The notes: a model not told the origin generated them from the letters alone. A DNA stretch of 64,000 nucleotides from Hyphococcus sp. (GCA_028281665.1 JANQJK010000009.1:53718-117717), one strand, 5' to 3'; shown: positions 8,619-18,019, counted from the stretch's first letter. Made by a program: numbers and translations.

Positions 8619-9953
8619 ATGCGGCTTCTAATCATCGGCGAACATTCGAGCGAGCTTTCCAGCGCGGCCAAGATGGCCATGGATCGCGGCGCCAGGGTTG
8701 CGTTTGCGGCTTCAATTGACTCCGGCCTCGCGGCGCTGCGCAAGGGCGACGGCGCCGATCTCCTCATGATCGACGTCCGTCTCGACGTCAAAGCCCTCAT
8801 CACCGCTCTCGACAGCGAACGCATCGCCGCGCCGGTTGTCGCCTGCGGCGTTAAAACGGACGCTGACGCCGCCGTCTCAGCCATTCGCGCGGGCGCGAAG
8901 GAATATGTGCCCCTGCCGCCGGATGCGGATCTTATCGCCGCGATCCTTGAAGCGGTTGCCGATGAAACGTCCGACATGATCGCGGTCGACCCGGCGATGA
9001 AAAAGGTCATCGCCCTGGCCGATCAGATCGCGCCGTCCGAGGCGTCGATCCTGATCACCGGCGAGTCCGGCGTCGGCAAGGAAGTGATCGCGAAATACGT
9101 TCATTCGAAGTCAAAGCGGGAATCAAAGCCGTTTATTTCGATCAACTGCGCCGCCATCCCGGAGAATCTTCTGGAGTCCGAACTTTTCGGCCACGAGAAA
9201 GGCGCTTTTACCGGCGCCGTCGCCAGACGCATCGGCAAGTTCGAGGAAGCCGATGGCGGCACACTCCTCCTCGACGAGATCTCCGAAATGGATATCCGCC
9301 TGCAAGCGAAACTCCTGCGCGTCTTGCAGGAGCGCGTCGTCGACCGCGTGGGCGGCTCCAAGCCGATCAAAGTGGATATTCGCATCATCGCGACGTCGAA
9401 CCGCAACCTGAAACAGGAAGTCAAAAACAAGACGTTCCGCGAAGACCTCTTTTTCCGACTTAATGTCGTCAATCTCGACATCCCGCCGCTGCGTCAGCGC
9501 CCGTCGGACATTGTCGCGCTCGCCAAACACTTCGCGAAGAAATATGCGGCGCTCAATGGCGTGGATGATCGCGCGCTGTCCGAAGGCGCCCAGCGGGCGA
9601 TTGCCTCCTCCGCATGGCCCGGCAACGTTCGGGAGCTGGAAAACGCCATCCATCGCGCGGTGCTCCTGGCGCAGGGCGATGAAATCGAGGCCGAAGCCAT
9701 CCGGTTGCCGGACGGGGAACCCATGACGCGCCCGTCTGCGCAAGGCGCCGCGGAAGAAAAGCTGGTCGGCCGCACGGTGGCGCAAGTGGAACAGGATCTG
9801 ATTCTGCAAACGCTTGACCACTGCCTCGGCAACCGGACCCACGCGGCGAGCATCCTCGGCATTTCAATCCGCACCCTGCGCAACAAGCTCAAGCAATACA
9901 CGGAAGAGGGCGTGCCCGTGCCGGCGCCCGGCGCCGAGCGCGCGGCCGGGTGA
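8619..9953 (+). CDS. flbD: FlbD, sigma-54-dependent flagellar transcription activator
   Basis: FlbD is an enhancer-binding protein that activates sigma-54 flagellar promoters and represses fliF. The 444-residue product has an atypical receiver-like N-terminus (MRLLIIGEHSSELSSAAKMA). A full AAA+ domain follows, with Walker A GESGVGKE near residue 148 and the sigma-54 contact motif GAFTGA near 195. The C-terminal Fis-type helix-turn-helix is HAASILGISIRTLRNKLKQY. It is the fifth gene of the fliF operon, as in Caulobacter. Likely targets in this window are the sigma-54 promoters at 1415-1430 and 1554-1568 and the site at 4917-4932. AGGGGA precedes the ATG. Confidence 0.94.
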   Translation: MRLLIIGEHSSELSSAAKMAMDRGARVAFAASIDSGLAALRKGDGADLLMIDVRLDVKALITALDSERIAAPVVACGVKTDADAAVSAIRAGAKEYVPLPPDADLIAAILEAVADETSDMIAVDPAMKKVIALADQIAPSEASILITGESGVGKEVIAKYVHSKSKRESKPFISINCAAIPENLLESELFGHEKGAFTGAVARRIGKFEEADGGTLLLDEISEMDIRLQAKLLRVLQERVVDRVGGSKPIKVDIRIIATSNRNLKQEVKNKTFREDLFFRLNVVNLDIPPLRQRPSDIVALAKHFAKKYAALNGVDDRALSEGAQRAIASSAWPGNVRELENAIHRAVLLAQGDEIEAEAIRLPDGEPMTRPSAQGAAEEKLVGRTVAQVEQDLILQTLDHCLGNRTHAASILGISIRTLRNKLKQYTEEGVPVPAPGAERAAG

Positions 9954-9970
9954 GATGTCTGGCTCACCTT

Positions 9971-10040
9971 CCGCTCATTCCCGCGAAAGCGGGAATCCAT
10001 TCGACGGCCAGTGGATTCCCGCTTTCGCGGGAATGAGCGG
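9971..10040. repeat. Perfect palindromic intergenic repeat (dRS3-like) between flbD and flhA
   Basis: Two perfect 29-base inverted arms (9971-9999 and 10012-10040) flank a 12-base spacer. Each arm contains its own small palindrome of the form ATTCCC-N8-GGGAAT, the pattern known from Neisseria dRS3 repeats and from many proteobacterial intergenic repeats. The right arm ends 7 bases before the flhA ATG and supplies its only purine-rich upstream sequence (GAGCGGGG). In RNA this would fold into one long hairpin covering the flhA ribosome site. Confidence 0.9.
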
Positions 10041-10047
10041 GGTTTAG

Positions 10048-12135
10048 ATGTCTGAGTCAATCCTGAAGCCGGTGTCGCAAATGAACATCGCATCGCTGAA
10101 ATCCATCCTGCGCACCGACGTCGCGCTTGCGGTCGGCATTATCGCCATTCTGGCGCTGCTGATCCTCCCGACGCCGCGATGGCTGCTCGACATTCTGCTT
10201 GCCGGCTCGATCACCTTCTCCGTAACGATCCTGATGACGGCGCTGTTTACGCGCAAGGCGCTCGACTTCTCCACATTCCCCGCGATTCTGCTGATCGCGA
10301 CGATGCTGCGGCTCGGCCTCAACATTGCGTCGACGCGGCTGATCCTCAGCCAGGGCCATGAGGGCCCCGACGCCGCGGGACGCGTGATCGAAGCCTTCGG
10401 CGGCTTTGTCATGCAGGGCAACTATGTCATCGGCATGATTGTTTTCGCGATCCTGGTGATCGTGAATTTCGTCGTCATCACCCGCGGTTCCGGCCGCATC
10501 GCCGAAGTTGCGGCGCGCTTCTCCCTCGATGCGATGCCCGGCAAGCAGATGGCGATCGACGCCGATCTCTCCTCCGGCCTCATTACCGAGACGGAAGCAA
10601 AGGAGCGCCGCAAGGAACTGGAATCGGAATCGAATTTTTTCGGCGCCATGGACGGTGCATCGAAATTCGTGCGCGGCGACGCCATCGCCGGACTGCTCAT
10701 TACCCTGATCAATATTATCGGCGGCATCATTATCGGCGTCGCGCAGATGGGCATGACGCTGTCGGACGCCGGCGCTTCCTATACGCTGCTTACCATTGGC
10801 GACGGTCTGGTCAGCCAGATCCCGGCGCTTATCGTTTCCATCGCCGCCGGTCTTCTTGTTTCCAAGGCGGGCGTCGACGGCGCCGCCGACAAGGCCCTCG
10901 CCGCACAGTTCGGGGAACACCCCAAAGCTCTCGGCCTCGTCGCCGCGGTCCTTTTCATCATGGCGCTCCTGCCCGGCCTGCCGTTCCTGCCGTTCATGAT
11001 TCTCTCGCTCGCCATCGGCGCCGGCGCCTTCATGTTGCAGAAACGAAAGTCTGCGGCGGCGGCCAGCGAAACCGATGCCGCGAACGCGCCCGCGCAGGCG
11101 GATGAAGACCCGCAGGCGATGCTCGCCATCGACGATCTGCGCATCGAACTCGGCTACGGTCTGCTGCCGCTCATCAGCACGGACAAGGGCCCGCGTCTTA
11201 CCGATCAGGTCAAGGCGGTCCGGCGCGCCATCGCGCAGGATCTCGGCTTTGTCACGCCGAAAGTCCGTATCCTCGACAACATGCAACTGGAAGCGAATGC
11301 CTACGTCATTCGCATGAAGGAACAGGAAGTCGCCCGCGGCGAATTGCGACCGGGATTTTTCCTCGTCATGGATGCGGGCGGAAAGTCCATCAGCCTTGTG
11401 GGCGAACCCACCAAGGAACCCGCCTTCGGTCTTGACGCCATGTGGATCGATGAAAGCCAGCGCGAGGAAGCCTCGCTGAAGGGCCTCACCGTAGTGGACG
11501 CAGCGACCGTGCTGACGACGCACCTGACCGAGATCATCAAATCGGAAGCGCCGGAGCTTCTTTCCTATGCGGAAACCAAAAAGCTTATCGACGCCCTGCC
11601 GGCGAAACACAAGCAGCTTGTCTCGGACCTCATTCCCTCCGTCGCGCCGGTGACGACCGTTCAGCGCGTCTTGCAGGCGCTGCTCAACGAAAAGATCTCG
11701 ATCCGCGACCTGCCCACCATTCTCGAAGCGATCTCGGAGGCTGCGCCGCGCGCCCAAGGGACCGCGCAACTGGTGGAGCATGTGCGCGCGCGCCTTGCGC
11801 GGCAGATCTGCGGCGCCCTGAAAGGCCCCGACGGCGCAGCGCCCATCGTAACCCTCTCCTCCTCCTGGGAGGACGCATTCGCCGAGGCGCTGACCGGCGA
11901 CAGCGAGACGAGACAGCTCGCCATGGCGCCGTCCGCGCTTCAGGAATTTGTCGCCGCCGCCATGACGAAGCTCGAATCCGCCGCTCAGGACGGCTATTCC
12001 GCCGCGATTGTGACAAGTGCAACCGTCCGGCCATTCGTCCGTTCGGTCATTGAACGGGTCAGGCCGCAGACACTGGTCCTTTCGCAAAACGAAATTCACC
12101 CCCATACTAGGCTGAAGACCCTTGGTACGATCTAG
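10048..12135 (+). CDS. flhA: Flagellar export gate protein FlhA
   Basis: FlhA is the large inner-membrane component of the flagellar type III export gate. The 695-residue product has about eight membrane helices in the first 330 residues. The conserved FHIPEP-family cytoplasmic loop is present (RGSGRIAEVAARFSLDAMPG, then KQMAIDADLSSGLITETEAK). A soluble C-terminal domain binding chaperones and substrates starts near residue 360. Length is normal. It follows flbD across a palindromic repeat, so its translation may depend on unfolding that hairpin. flhF starts 16 bases downstream. Confidence 0.95.
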   Translation: MSESILKPVSQMNIASLKSILRTDVALAVGIIAILALLILPTPRWLLDILLAGSITFSVTILMTALFTRKALDFSTFPAILLIATMLRLGLNIASTRLILSQGHEGPDAAGRVIEAFGGFVMQGNYVIGMIVFAILVIVNFVVITRGSGRIAEVAARFSLDAMPGKQMAIDADLSSGLITETEAKERRKELESESNFFGAMDGASKFVRGDAIAGLLITLINIIGGIIIGVAQMGMTLSDAGASYTLLTIGDGLVSQIPALIVSIAAGLLVSKAGVDGAADKALAAQFGEHPKALGLVAAVLFIMALLPGLPFLPFMILSLAIGAGAFMLQKRKSAAAASETDAANAPAQADEDPQAMLAIDDLRIELGYGLLPLISTDKGPRLTDQVKAVRRAIAQDLGFVTPKVRILDNMQLEANAYVIRMKEQEVARGELRPGFFLVMDAGGKSISLVGEPTKEPAFGLDAMWIDESQREEASLKGLTVVDAATVLTTHLTEIIKSEAPELLSYAETKKLIDALPAKHKQLVSDLIPSVAPVTTVQRVLQALLNEKISIRDLPTILEAISEAAPRAQGTAQLVEHVRARLARQICGALKGPDGAAPIVTLSSSWEDAFAEALTGDSETRQLAMAPSALQEFVAAAMTKLESAAQDGYSAAIVTSATVRPFVRSVIERVRPQTLVLSQNEIHPHTRLKTLGTI

Positions 12136-12151
12136 TGTGGCGGCGTAACCG

Positions 12152-13249
12152 ATGATGAAATTCATCGCCTCCAGCCTTGAGGCGGGAAAAGAGAAAGCCC
12201 GGCGCGCGCTCGGGAAGCAGGCGACCGTCGTTTCGGTGCGCGAATTGCCGAGCGGCGATGTTGAGGTCACGGCCTCGGACAAGCCCGCGCCCGCGGCGCC
12301 CGAACCGGCCCCCAAAGCGCAGTTTGCAGGCGCGGCCCGCGACGCCGTCGACGAAGGCCCGTTCAAGATGGCGGCGGGCGCCCGGCTCAATGAATCGATC
12401 GAACACCGCTTTTCCGAAGACGCTCTCGCCCGCGTGACCGGGGCGCTCGCCGGCGGCAAGGCCGCCGCGTCCCTCGACATGAGCGACAACGCCGTCAAGG
12501 CCATGGCGGAGATCCTCGCGCCCCATGGCGTCGGCGATAAGCTTCTCGCCGCCCTGATCGACGGCGCGCGGCAATCGGCCATCGACGAGGATCTCTACCG
12601 GATGGAAACGGCGTTCGAAAAAACGTTTCAGTTCGCGCCCCTGCACTTTGCGCCCACATCTCCGATCATGCTGGTCGGCCCCACCGGCGCGGGCAAAACA
12701 TCCTGCGCGGCGAAACTCGCCGCCACCGCGTCGCGCGACGGCGCAAAACCGTTGATGATGACGGCCGATGTCGGCCGCGCGGGCGCCGTCGATCAAATCC
12801 GCGCCTACTCCGAAGCGCTGAACGCGGCGTATTTCATTATTTCGTCGCCGCTCGACGCCGCGCAGGTGACCCGCAATGAACGCCCGGCAGGCGCGGTCCT
12901 CCTCGATACGCCGGGGGTCTCGCCCTATGACGGCGGCGATGTTGCGGCGCTTCGAAGCTATCAGGAAGCGGCGGGCGCCGAACCGGTGCTCGTCCTGCCG
13001 GCAAGCGGCGACGCCGCGGAATATGTGGACTGGGCCCACGCCTTTCGCGAGATCGGCGTAACGCGCTGCATACTGACGAAATTCGATGCGACGAAGCGCG
13101 TGGGCGCTGGCCTCTGCGCGGCCTTTGAGGGCGGTCTCGCGCTCGCACATTTTTCCGAGACGCCGTTTATCTCCGAAGGCCTGTTGCCGGCGACGCCGGA
13201 GTTTCTGGCGCGGCGCCTGATCGCCAGCCGGCCGGGAAAAGTAGGCTAA
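12152..13249 (+). CDS. flhF: FlhF-like SRP-family GTPase
   Basis: FlhF is an SRP-type GTPase that helps set flagellum position and number. The 365-residue product starts with MKFIASSLEAGKEKARRALG, typical of FlhF, followed by a variable basic and proline-rich stretch. The NG domain starts near residue 165 with P-loop GPTGAGKT, then VDQIRAYSEAL, DTPGV and TKFDATKRVG (the TKxD guanine motif). The usual D-T-Y-R of the second motif is replaced by ADVGRAGA, and DTAGR by DTPGV, so nucleotide handling may differ. It is co-oriented with flhA and is the last gene of the flagellar block. Confidence 0.85.
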   Translation: MMKFIASSLEAGKEKARRALGKQATVVSVRELPSGDVEVTASDKPAPAAPEPAPKAQFAGAARDAVDEGPFKMAAGARLNESIEHRFSEDALARVTGALAGGKAAASLDMSDNAVKAMAEILAPHGVGDKLLAALIDGARQSAIDEDLYRMETAFEKTFQFAPLHFAPTSPIMLVGPTGAGKTSCAAKLAATASRDGAKPLMMTADVGRAGAVDQIRAYSEALNAAYFIISSPLDAAQVTRNERPAGAVLLDTPGVSPYDGGDVAALRSYQEAAGAEPVLVLPASGDAAEYVDWAHAFREIGVTRCILTKFDATKRVGAGLCAAFEGGLALAHFSETPFISEGLLPATPEFLARRLIASRPGKVG

Positions 13250-13276
13250 AGAAAAACGGACCCCGAAGGGCCCGCC
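13247..13276 (-). terminator. Intrinsic terminator for the LysM/M23 gene, with UUCG loop
   Basis: On the reverse strand CGGGCCC-TTCG-GGGTCCG forms a 7-pair stem (one G-U pair) closed by a stable UUCG tetraloop (13257-13274). TTTTTCTTT follows. It lies about 60 bases past the stop of the minus-strand gene at 13335 and just beyond the flhF stop. Confidence 0.75.
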
Positions 13277-13334
13277 AAAAAACGCAACAAACGCTACTTT
13301 ATTGTTCTCGTAACTCTTTCCCCCGGCGCAAAGA

Positions 13335-14504
13335 TTACGGGCTTTGCAGAAGCGACAGCGGATCGACCGATTTCAGCTTCTGGCGAATTTCAAAATGCAG
13401 TTGCGGCGTCGTCACCGATCCGGTCTGACCGACCTTTGCGATGACCTGCCCTTTTCGCACCACGTCGCCCTTTTTGACCAGCATGGCGTCATTGTGGGCG
13501 TAGGCGGTGACGAACCCGTCCGTGTGCTTCACGAGCAGCAGATTGCCGAAGCCTTCAAGCTCCGATCCGCGATAAACCACTTCCCCGTCCGCCGACGCAC
13601 GCACGGGCGTTCCCGCCGGCGCGGCGATGTTGATGCCGTCATTGCGCTTGCCGAGTTCGCCGATGCCGTATTCCGAAATCACGGCGCCGCGAACAGGCCA
13701 GACAAAGAGCGCATTCGGATCGTCAGGTTTGGTGAACGACACCTGCTGCGCAAGATCGGCGACATCGGGCGTCGGATCAGGCGCGGGCGTCGCCGCCGCA
13801 ACGCGTTGGGGTTGGCTCCGCGGCGTCGTTGCGGGCTGCTGCGTCGCCGGCGCTGTTGGCGCCTGTGTCGTCGCGACGGCGCCGGTTGTTGCGCCGGGCG
13901 CCAGCACTTCCTGACCGGGGCTTAGCACATATGGGGGAACTAGGCCGTTTGCCTGCGCAAGCTTGGCGACGGAAACGCCGGTCTTGCGGCTGATCGCATA
14001 GAGCGTATCGCCGCGCTTCACACGATATCGCATGTCGCGCGCCACGGGCTGCGATAATGCAACTTGCGTTTGCGCGGCGGCGCCGGGAAGTCGAAGCTGC
14101 TGTCCGATTTCCAGCCGATAGGGCGCACGCAGATTATTTTCCGCAATGATGGCTTTCGGCGCAACGCTGTATCGGCGGCCAATGGCGTAAACTGTGTCGC
14201 CTTTCATCACAGTGACCACGCGGCCGTTTGCAGCGCTGGCGGGGGATGTCTCCGCCGCCTGATAATTTGCCTTCTGCACGCTGGCGCTGTCGTCGGACAG
14301 GTAAATCGCCGAGACGGGTTTCAGCGTGGCGGCCTCCACATCCGCTGTCCGTTGCGGGCGGGCCGGCGCCGGCTGCGCCCGATAGAGCGCATCAACGCGA
14401 GACGTCGACGTCGCATCCGCCACCGGCGCAACGCTTTTATGGGTGCCGCAAGCGCTGATCGCCAGCGCTGACGCCGTTGCCGCCAAAATCCGCAATGATG
14501 TCAT
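13335..14504 (-). CDS. LysM and M23-domain lipoprotein, NlpD/DipM-type amidase activator
   Basis: This is probably a periplasmic murein-hydrolase activator acting at division. The 389-residue product has a lipoprotein signal with lipobox (ALAISAC, Cys near residue 19). Two LysM domains follow: about 95-140, GDTVYAIGRRYSVAPKAI, and about 158-202, GDTLYAISRKTGVSVAKL. After a Pro/Thr/Gln linker comes a C-terminal LytM/M23 domain (about 270-385). In that domain the usual HxGxD metal motif reads NDGINI and the final HxH reads QLHF, so two zinc ligands are missing. That is typical of activators such as NlpD rather than active endopeptidases. It starts about 60 bases from a CtrA box. Confidence 0.85.
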   Translation of the reverse strand: MTSLRILAATASALAISACGTHKSVAPVADATSTSRVDALYRAQPAPARPQRTADVEAATLKPVSAIYLSDDSASVQKANYQAAETSPASAANGRVVTVMKGDTVYAIGRRYSVAPKAIIAENNLRAPYRLEIGQQLRLPGAAAQTQVALSQPVARDMRYRVKRGDTLYAISRKTGVSVAKLAQANGLVPPYVLSPGQEVLAPGATTGAVATTQAPTAPATQQPATTPRSQPQRVAAATPAPDPTPDVADLAQQVSFTKPDDPNALFVWPVRGAVISEYGIGELGKRNDGINIAAPAGTPVRASADGEVVYRGSELEGFGNLLLVKHTDGFVTAYAHNDAMLVKKGDVVRKGQVIAKVGQTGSVTTPQLHFEIRQKLKSVDPLSLLQSP

Positions 14505-14564
14505 CTCACCCCTTCCCGCAGGAACGCCCGTTACCGATTCGCCGCAATACTTTCTAAAGTTTGG

Positions 14565-14580
14565 TTAATAGACCATTAAC
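14565..14580. promoter_or_regulatory. CtrA box upstream of the LysM/M23 gene
   Basis: TTAA-TAGACCA-TTAAC matches the full CtrA consensus TTAA-N7-TTAAC. A further TTAAC (14585-14589) lies just beside it. The site is about 60 bases upstream of the start at 14504 on the minus strand, within a 117-base gap after surE. It predicts cell-cycle control of this envelope gene. Confidence 0.6.
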
Positions 14581-14621
14581 GATGTTAACACATAGGCCGG
14601 AGCGGCAAAAAATACGCCCTG

Positions 14622-15377
14622 CTATTTGTCGAAAGCGGCCGAAAGCGGCGCGACCGCCGCTTCGTGGGTCAACGCCAGATGCAGCGGCGTAATCGAAATC
14701 CGGCCGTCATAGATCGCCCGTAAATCGGTGCCAGCTGCGGGATCGGAAAGCTCGCCGGTGTACCCGTACCAATAGTAAGATCCTCCACGGAGATCTTTCC
14801 GCTCCTCGGCAAAGAGTTGCACGGCGTCCCGATGGCCCTGCCGCGTCACCTCCACCCCGGCGATATCGTCGGGCTCGCGGTCGGGGAAGTTGACGTTCAT
14901 GACCGCGTCCGCGGGCCATCCCGTATCGAGCAGTTTTTTCACGATGGCACCGCCGCGGTCCTCGGGCGTCCGCCATTTCGCCCTGGCCCGGTCGAGCCGG
15001 GCAAGCGACAGCGCGATTGACGGGATCTGCAGAGACATGCCCTGAAACGCCGCCGCGATGGTGCCGGAAACAGTCACGTCTTCCGCCAGGTTCTGACCGT
15101 TATTGACGCCGGAGAGAATGAGGTCCGGCTTGCCGTCCATAATTTTGTCGACCGCCATCAGCACTGCATCGGACGGCGTCCCCGATACGGCAAAGCGGCG
15201 CTCCTCATACTGACGAAGGCGGATCGGATGGGCGAGCGTCAGCGCGCGGGCGGCACCCGACTGTTCTTCCTGCGGCGCGACGACCCAGACATCGTCGGAG
15301 ATTTCCCGTGCGATCTTTTCAAGCGCCGCGAGCCCGCGAGCGTAAATGCCGTCGTCGTTGGTACAGAGAATACGCAT
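14622..15377 (-). CDS. surE: 5'/3'-nucleotidase SurE
   Basis: SurE is a metal-dependent nucleoside monophosphate phosphatase important in stationary-phase survival. The 251-residue product has the N-terminal metal motif [16 protein letters not shown], then [17 protein letters not shown] and [20 protein letters not shown], all conserved SurE blocks. ATG at 15377 overlaps the serS stop (ATGA). The GTG immediately before (15380) is also in frame but gives no better match to the family start. It forms a unit with serS, as in many alphaproteobacteria. Confidence 0.95.
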   Translation of the reverse strand: MRILCTNDDGIYARGLAALEKIAREISDDVWVVAPQEEQSGAARALTLAHPIRLRQYEERRFAVSGTPSDAVLMAVDKIMDGKPDLILSGVNNGQNLAEDVTVSGTIAAAFQGMSLQIPSIALSLARLDRARAKWRTPEDRGGAIVKKLLDTGWPADAVMNVNFPDREPDDIAGVEVTRQGHRDAVQLFAEERKDLRGGSYYWYGYTGELSDPAAGTDLRAIYDGRISITPLHLALTHEAAVAPLSAAFDK

Positions 15378-16657
15378 CACCCGGCCGCCTCAATTTTCTC
15401 AACGCCGCCCATATAGCCTTGCAACGCTTCGGGCACGGCAATCGATCCGTCCGGCTGCTGATAATTCTCAAGGACCGCCACCAGCGCGCGCCCCACCGCA
15501 AGGCCGGACCCGTTGAGCGTGTGTACGAACCGGGTCTGCTTTTCGCCCTGGGCGCGAAATCGCGTGTTCATGCGCCGCCCCTGAAAATCGCCGCAATTGG
15601 AACAGGACGAAATTTCGCGATACCGCCCCTGCCCCGGCAGCCAGACCTCGATATCGTAGGTCTTGCACGCCGAAAATCCCATATCGCCGGTGGACAAGAC
15701 CATGGTGCGATAGGGCAGTTCAAGACGCTTCAGGACTTCTTCAGCGCATTCGGTCATGCGTTCGTGCTCGTCGTCCGACCGGTCCGGCGCCGTGATGGAC
15801 ACGAGTTCCACTTTCGAAAACTGATGCAGGCGGATCATGCCGCGAGTGTCTTTGCCGGCCGCGCCCGCCTCCGACCGGAAACACGGCGTCCACGCCGTGA
15901 ACCGCAGCGGCAGGTCCGCCGCGTCCAGGATTTCTTCCCGGACGATATTGGTCAGCGAGACTTCGGCCGTGGGGATGAGCCAGTGATCCTGCTCCGTCCT
16001 GAAAAGATCTTCCGAAAACTTCGGCAATTGCCCCGTGCCGTAGAGCGCCTCGTCCTTGACCAGCAGCGGCGGCTGGCATTCCGTGTAGCCGAACTCATTC
16101 GTATGCAGATCGAGCATGAAACTGGCGAGCGCCCGTTCCAGCCGCGCAAGCTGACCTTTCAAGAGCACGAACCGCGATCCCGACATTTTGACCGCCGTTT
16201 CGAAATCCATCTGCCCCAGCGCCTCGCCGAGATCGAAATGCTCCTTTGCGCTGTTGAGCTTCGCGGGCTCGCCCCAGCGCCGGATTTCCTCATTCGCCGC
16301 CTCGTCCTCGCCATCGGGCACGCCGTCGGCCGGCAGGTTCGGCAGGCCGGAGAGGATCTCGTTGATCCGGTCGAGCGCGCGCTGTTTCTCCGCCTCGGCC
16401 GTGGGGATCTGCTGCTTGATGCGGTCCACTTCCGCGCGCAGTTCGTTGAACCGATCCTCGTCGCCCTTGGCTTTGGCCTGACCGATCTCTTTCGACGCCG
16501 CGTTACGTCGCGACTGCAACTCGTTGAGCGCGTGGGTGAATTTCCGGGCTTCCTCATCGAGCGCGAGGATTTCGCCCGCGCGCGGGTCAAGGCCCCGTCG
16601 CGCAAGGCCCGCGTCAAACGCGTCCGGCGTTTCGCGGATGAACTTCATGTCAAACAT
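15377..16657 (-). CDS. serS: Seryl-tRNA synthetase
   Basis: SerS charges tRNA-Ser in the cytosol. The 426-residue product starts [20 protein letters not shown] and has the long antiparallel coiled-coil arm (about 30-105) used to grip tRNA-Ser. The class II core carries motif 2 ([20 protein letters not shown]) and motif 3 ([18 protein letters not shown]). The frame is open further upstream to 16813, but that extension is translated repeat DNA; 16657 gives the family N-terminus. The repeat at 16707-16805 lies in its leader. surE is coupled downstream. Confidence 0.96.
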   Translation of the reverse strand: MFDMKFIRETPDAFDAGLARRGLDPRAGEILALDEEARKFTHALNELQSRRNAASKEIGQAKAKGDEDRFNELRAEVDRIKQQIPTAEAEKQRALDRINEILSGLPNLPADGVPDGEDEAANEEIRRWGEPAKLNSAKEHFDLGEALGQMDFETAVKMSGSRFVLLKGQLARLERALASFMLDLHTNEFGYTECQPPLLVKDEALYGTGQLPKFSEDLFRTEQDHWLIPTAEVSLTNIVREEILDAADLPLRFTAWTPCFRSEAGAAGKDTRGMIRLHQFSKVELVSITAPDRSDDEHERMTECAEEVLKRLELPYRTMVLSTGDMGFSACKTYDIEVWLPGQGRYREISSCSNCGDFQGRRMNTRFRAQGEKQTRFVHTLNGSGLAVGRALVAVLENYQQPDGSIAVPEALQGYMGGVEKIEAAG

Positions 16658-16706
16658 GACGCGCGATGTAGCGGGGTTTTTATGACGGGTCCAGAAGCGC
16701 TGAACA

Positions 16707-16805
16707 CCTCCCCTTGAAAGGGGAGGTCGAAATCTCCGATTTCGGGAGGGGATCAAAGTCCGGCGGTTGATCCCCTCCCTAACCCTCCCCTTTTCAAGGG
16801 GAGGG
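16707..16805. repeat. Triple-hairpin intergenic repeat (GGGGAGG type)
   Basis: Three nested or adjacent palindromes occur within 99 bases: CCTCCCC/GGGGAGG (16707-16726); a 13-base perfect stem GGGAGGGGATCAA with its complement (16744-16756 and 16767-16779); and CCCTCCCC/GGGGAGGG (16783-16805). It has the look of a dispersed REP-like element. It spans the serS leader and the 3' end of the DUF559 gene, whose stop codon it supplies. Confidence 0.85.
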
Positions 16806-17198
16806 AATATCATCGCGCCCCATCTCTATGTCGTTCCTCATGACACAAGCATGATCGAGAATTGTCTCAACGACGCCCTCCAAATTCTCGAAGACTTCGA
16901 AATTCCAAACTCTGATAACGCTTATTCCACGCGTCGCGAGCCAATCCGACCGAGCCTGATCGCGCTTGATGTTTTGCGGTTCATTGTGCTGGCCGCCATC
17001 GACTTCGACGCAGAGGCGAACAGCCGGGCAATAAAAATCTAGAATGTACTGACCGACCGGATGTTGTCGCCGAAATTTCAGCCCTTCAAGTTGCTTTCCC
17101 CTCAGAGCGCGCCAAAGCTTACGTTCGGCATCCGTCAGATTATTCCGCAATTCTTTTGCGCGTTTAGATTTTTGCGGCGTTCTGTCGAAACGCGTCAC
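16794..17198 (-). CDS. DUF559 endonuclease-domain protein
   Basis: This is a small predicted nuclease of the Vsr-like DUF559 family; the biological role of these proteins is not established. The 134-residue product has the family core: [37 protein letters not shown] and [12 protein letters not shown], with Asp and Glu-x-Asp as likely active-site residues. GTG at 17198 overlaps the tatC stop (GTGA); the open frame further upstream is only the shadow of tatC. The last codons (DDIPSP) and the stop lie inside the repeat at 16707-16805. It appears inserted between tatC and serS. Confidence 0.85.
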   Translation of the reverse strand: MTRFDRTPQKSKRAKELRNNLTDAERKLWRALRGKQLEGLKFRRQHPVGQYILDFYCPAVRLCVEVDGGQHNEPQNIKRDQARSDWLATRGISVIRVWNFEVFENLEGVVETILDHACVMRNDIEMGRDDIPSP

Positions 17199-18019
17199 GC
17201 CGCGCTTTCTTCGGCTTCTTCCATTTCCTCCCGCCGCCGCCCGGCCATGCCGACCGAGAGCACCGAGATTTCGTAAAGCGCGATAATCGAGCAGCCCAGC
17301 ACCATCTGGCTGATCGGATCGGGCGGGGTCAGGAAGGCGGCGAAAATGAAGATGCCGACAATAGCGTACTTTCGGTTGCGTTTGAGAAACGCCGCATCGA
17401 TGAGGCCCGCCCGCGCCAGCAGCGTCAGAAACACCGGCAACTGAAACGCGAACCCGAACGCCATGATCAGCGTCGTCGTGAGGGAGAGATAATCGCCGAC
17501 GCGGGTCAGCAATTCGATCGCGACGCCCGATCCATCGACGGCGTCGCGCTCCATGCCCACCGCGAACTGCATGACGAACGGCATCAGCACGTAATAAACA
17601 AGCGCCGCCCCCGCCAGGAACAGAACCGGCATGGCGAGAAGGAACGGCAACACCGCGGCGCGTTCCTTGCGGTAAAGGCCGGGCGCAACAAACTGATAAA
17701 TCTGATAAGCCACCACGGGAAATGCGACCGCAACGCCCGCGAGCATCGCCAGTTTGACGCGGGTAAAGAAAAACTCCAGCGGCGCGAAATAGAGCTTCGG
17801 TTCCGCACCCGCCGCGGTCACGGCGTTCTTGAACGGCACGACGAGAAATTCGTAGAGCGGCACGGAGAAGATGAAGCAGACGACGAACGCGACCCCGATG
17901 GCGCAGAACGAAACGATCAGGCGGGAGCGCAATTCCGTCAGATGATCGAGCAGCGGCGCCGCCGAGGCTTCGATCTCTTCGTCGTCGGATCGGTCTTTCC
18001 TGGCGGAGATGGGGATCAT
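17195..18019 (-). CDS. tatC: Twin-arginine translocase subunit TatC
   Basis: TatC is the receptor for twin-arginine signal peptides in the inner membrane. The 274-residue product has APLLDHLTELRSRLIVSFCA near residue 22 (the conserved HLxELRxRL cytoplasmic start), six predicted membrane helices, and FxLPVFLTLLARAG-like text before helix 5. It is a little longer than usual owing to acidic, charged ends. It overlaps tatB by 4 bases (ATGA) and the DUF559 gene by 3 bases. Confidence 0.95.
   Translation of the reverse strand: MIPISARKDRSDDEEIEASAAPLLDHLTELRSRLIVSFCAIGVAFVVCFIFSVPLYEFLVVPFKNAVTAAGAEPKLYFAPLEFFFTRVKLAMLAGVAVAFPVVAYQIYQFVAPGLYRKERAAVLPFLLAMPVLFLAGAALVYYVLMPFVMQFAVGMERDAVDGSGVAIELLTRVGDYLSLTTTLIMAFGFAFQLPVFLTLLARAGLIDAAFLKRNRKYAIVGIFIFAAFLTPPDPISQMVLGCSIIALYEISVLSVGMAGRRREEMEEAEESAA

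Noticed and set aside
10057..12582. An 841-codon open frame on the minus strand opposite flhA
   Set aside because: It is the antisense shadow of flhA, with low-complexity, Arg/Gly/His-rich text and no recognisable domain, a common artefact in high-GC DNA.
15308..16717. A 469-codon plus-strand open frame opposite serS
   Set aside because: Arg-rich antisense shadow of serS, which has full class II motifs.
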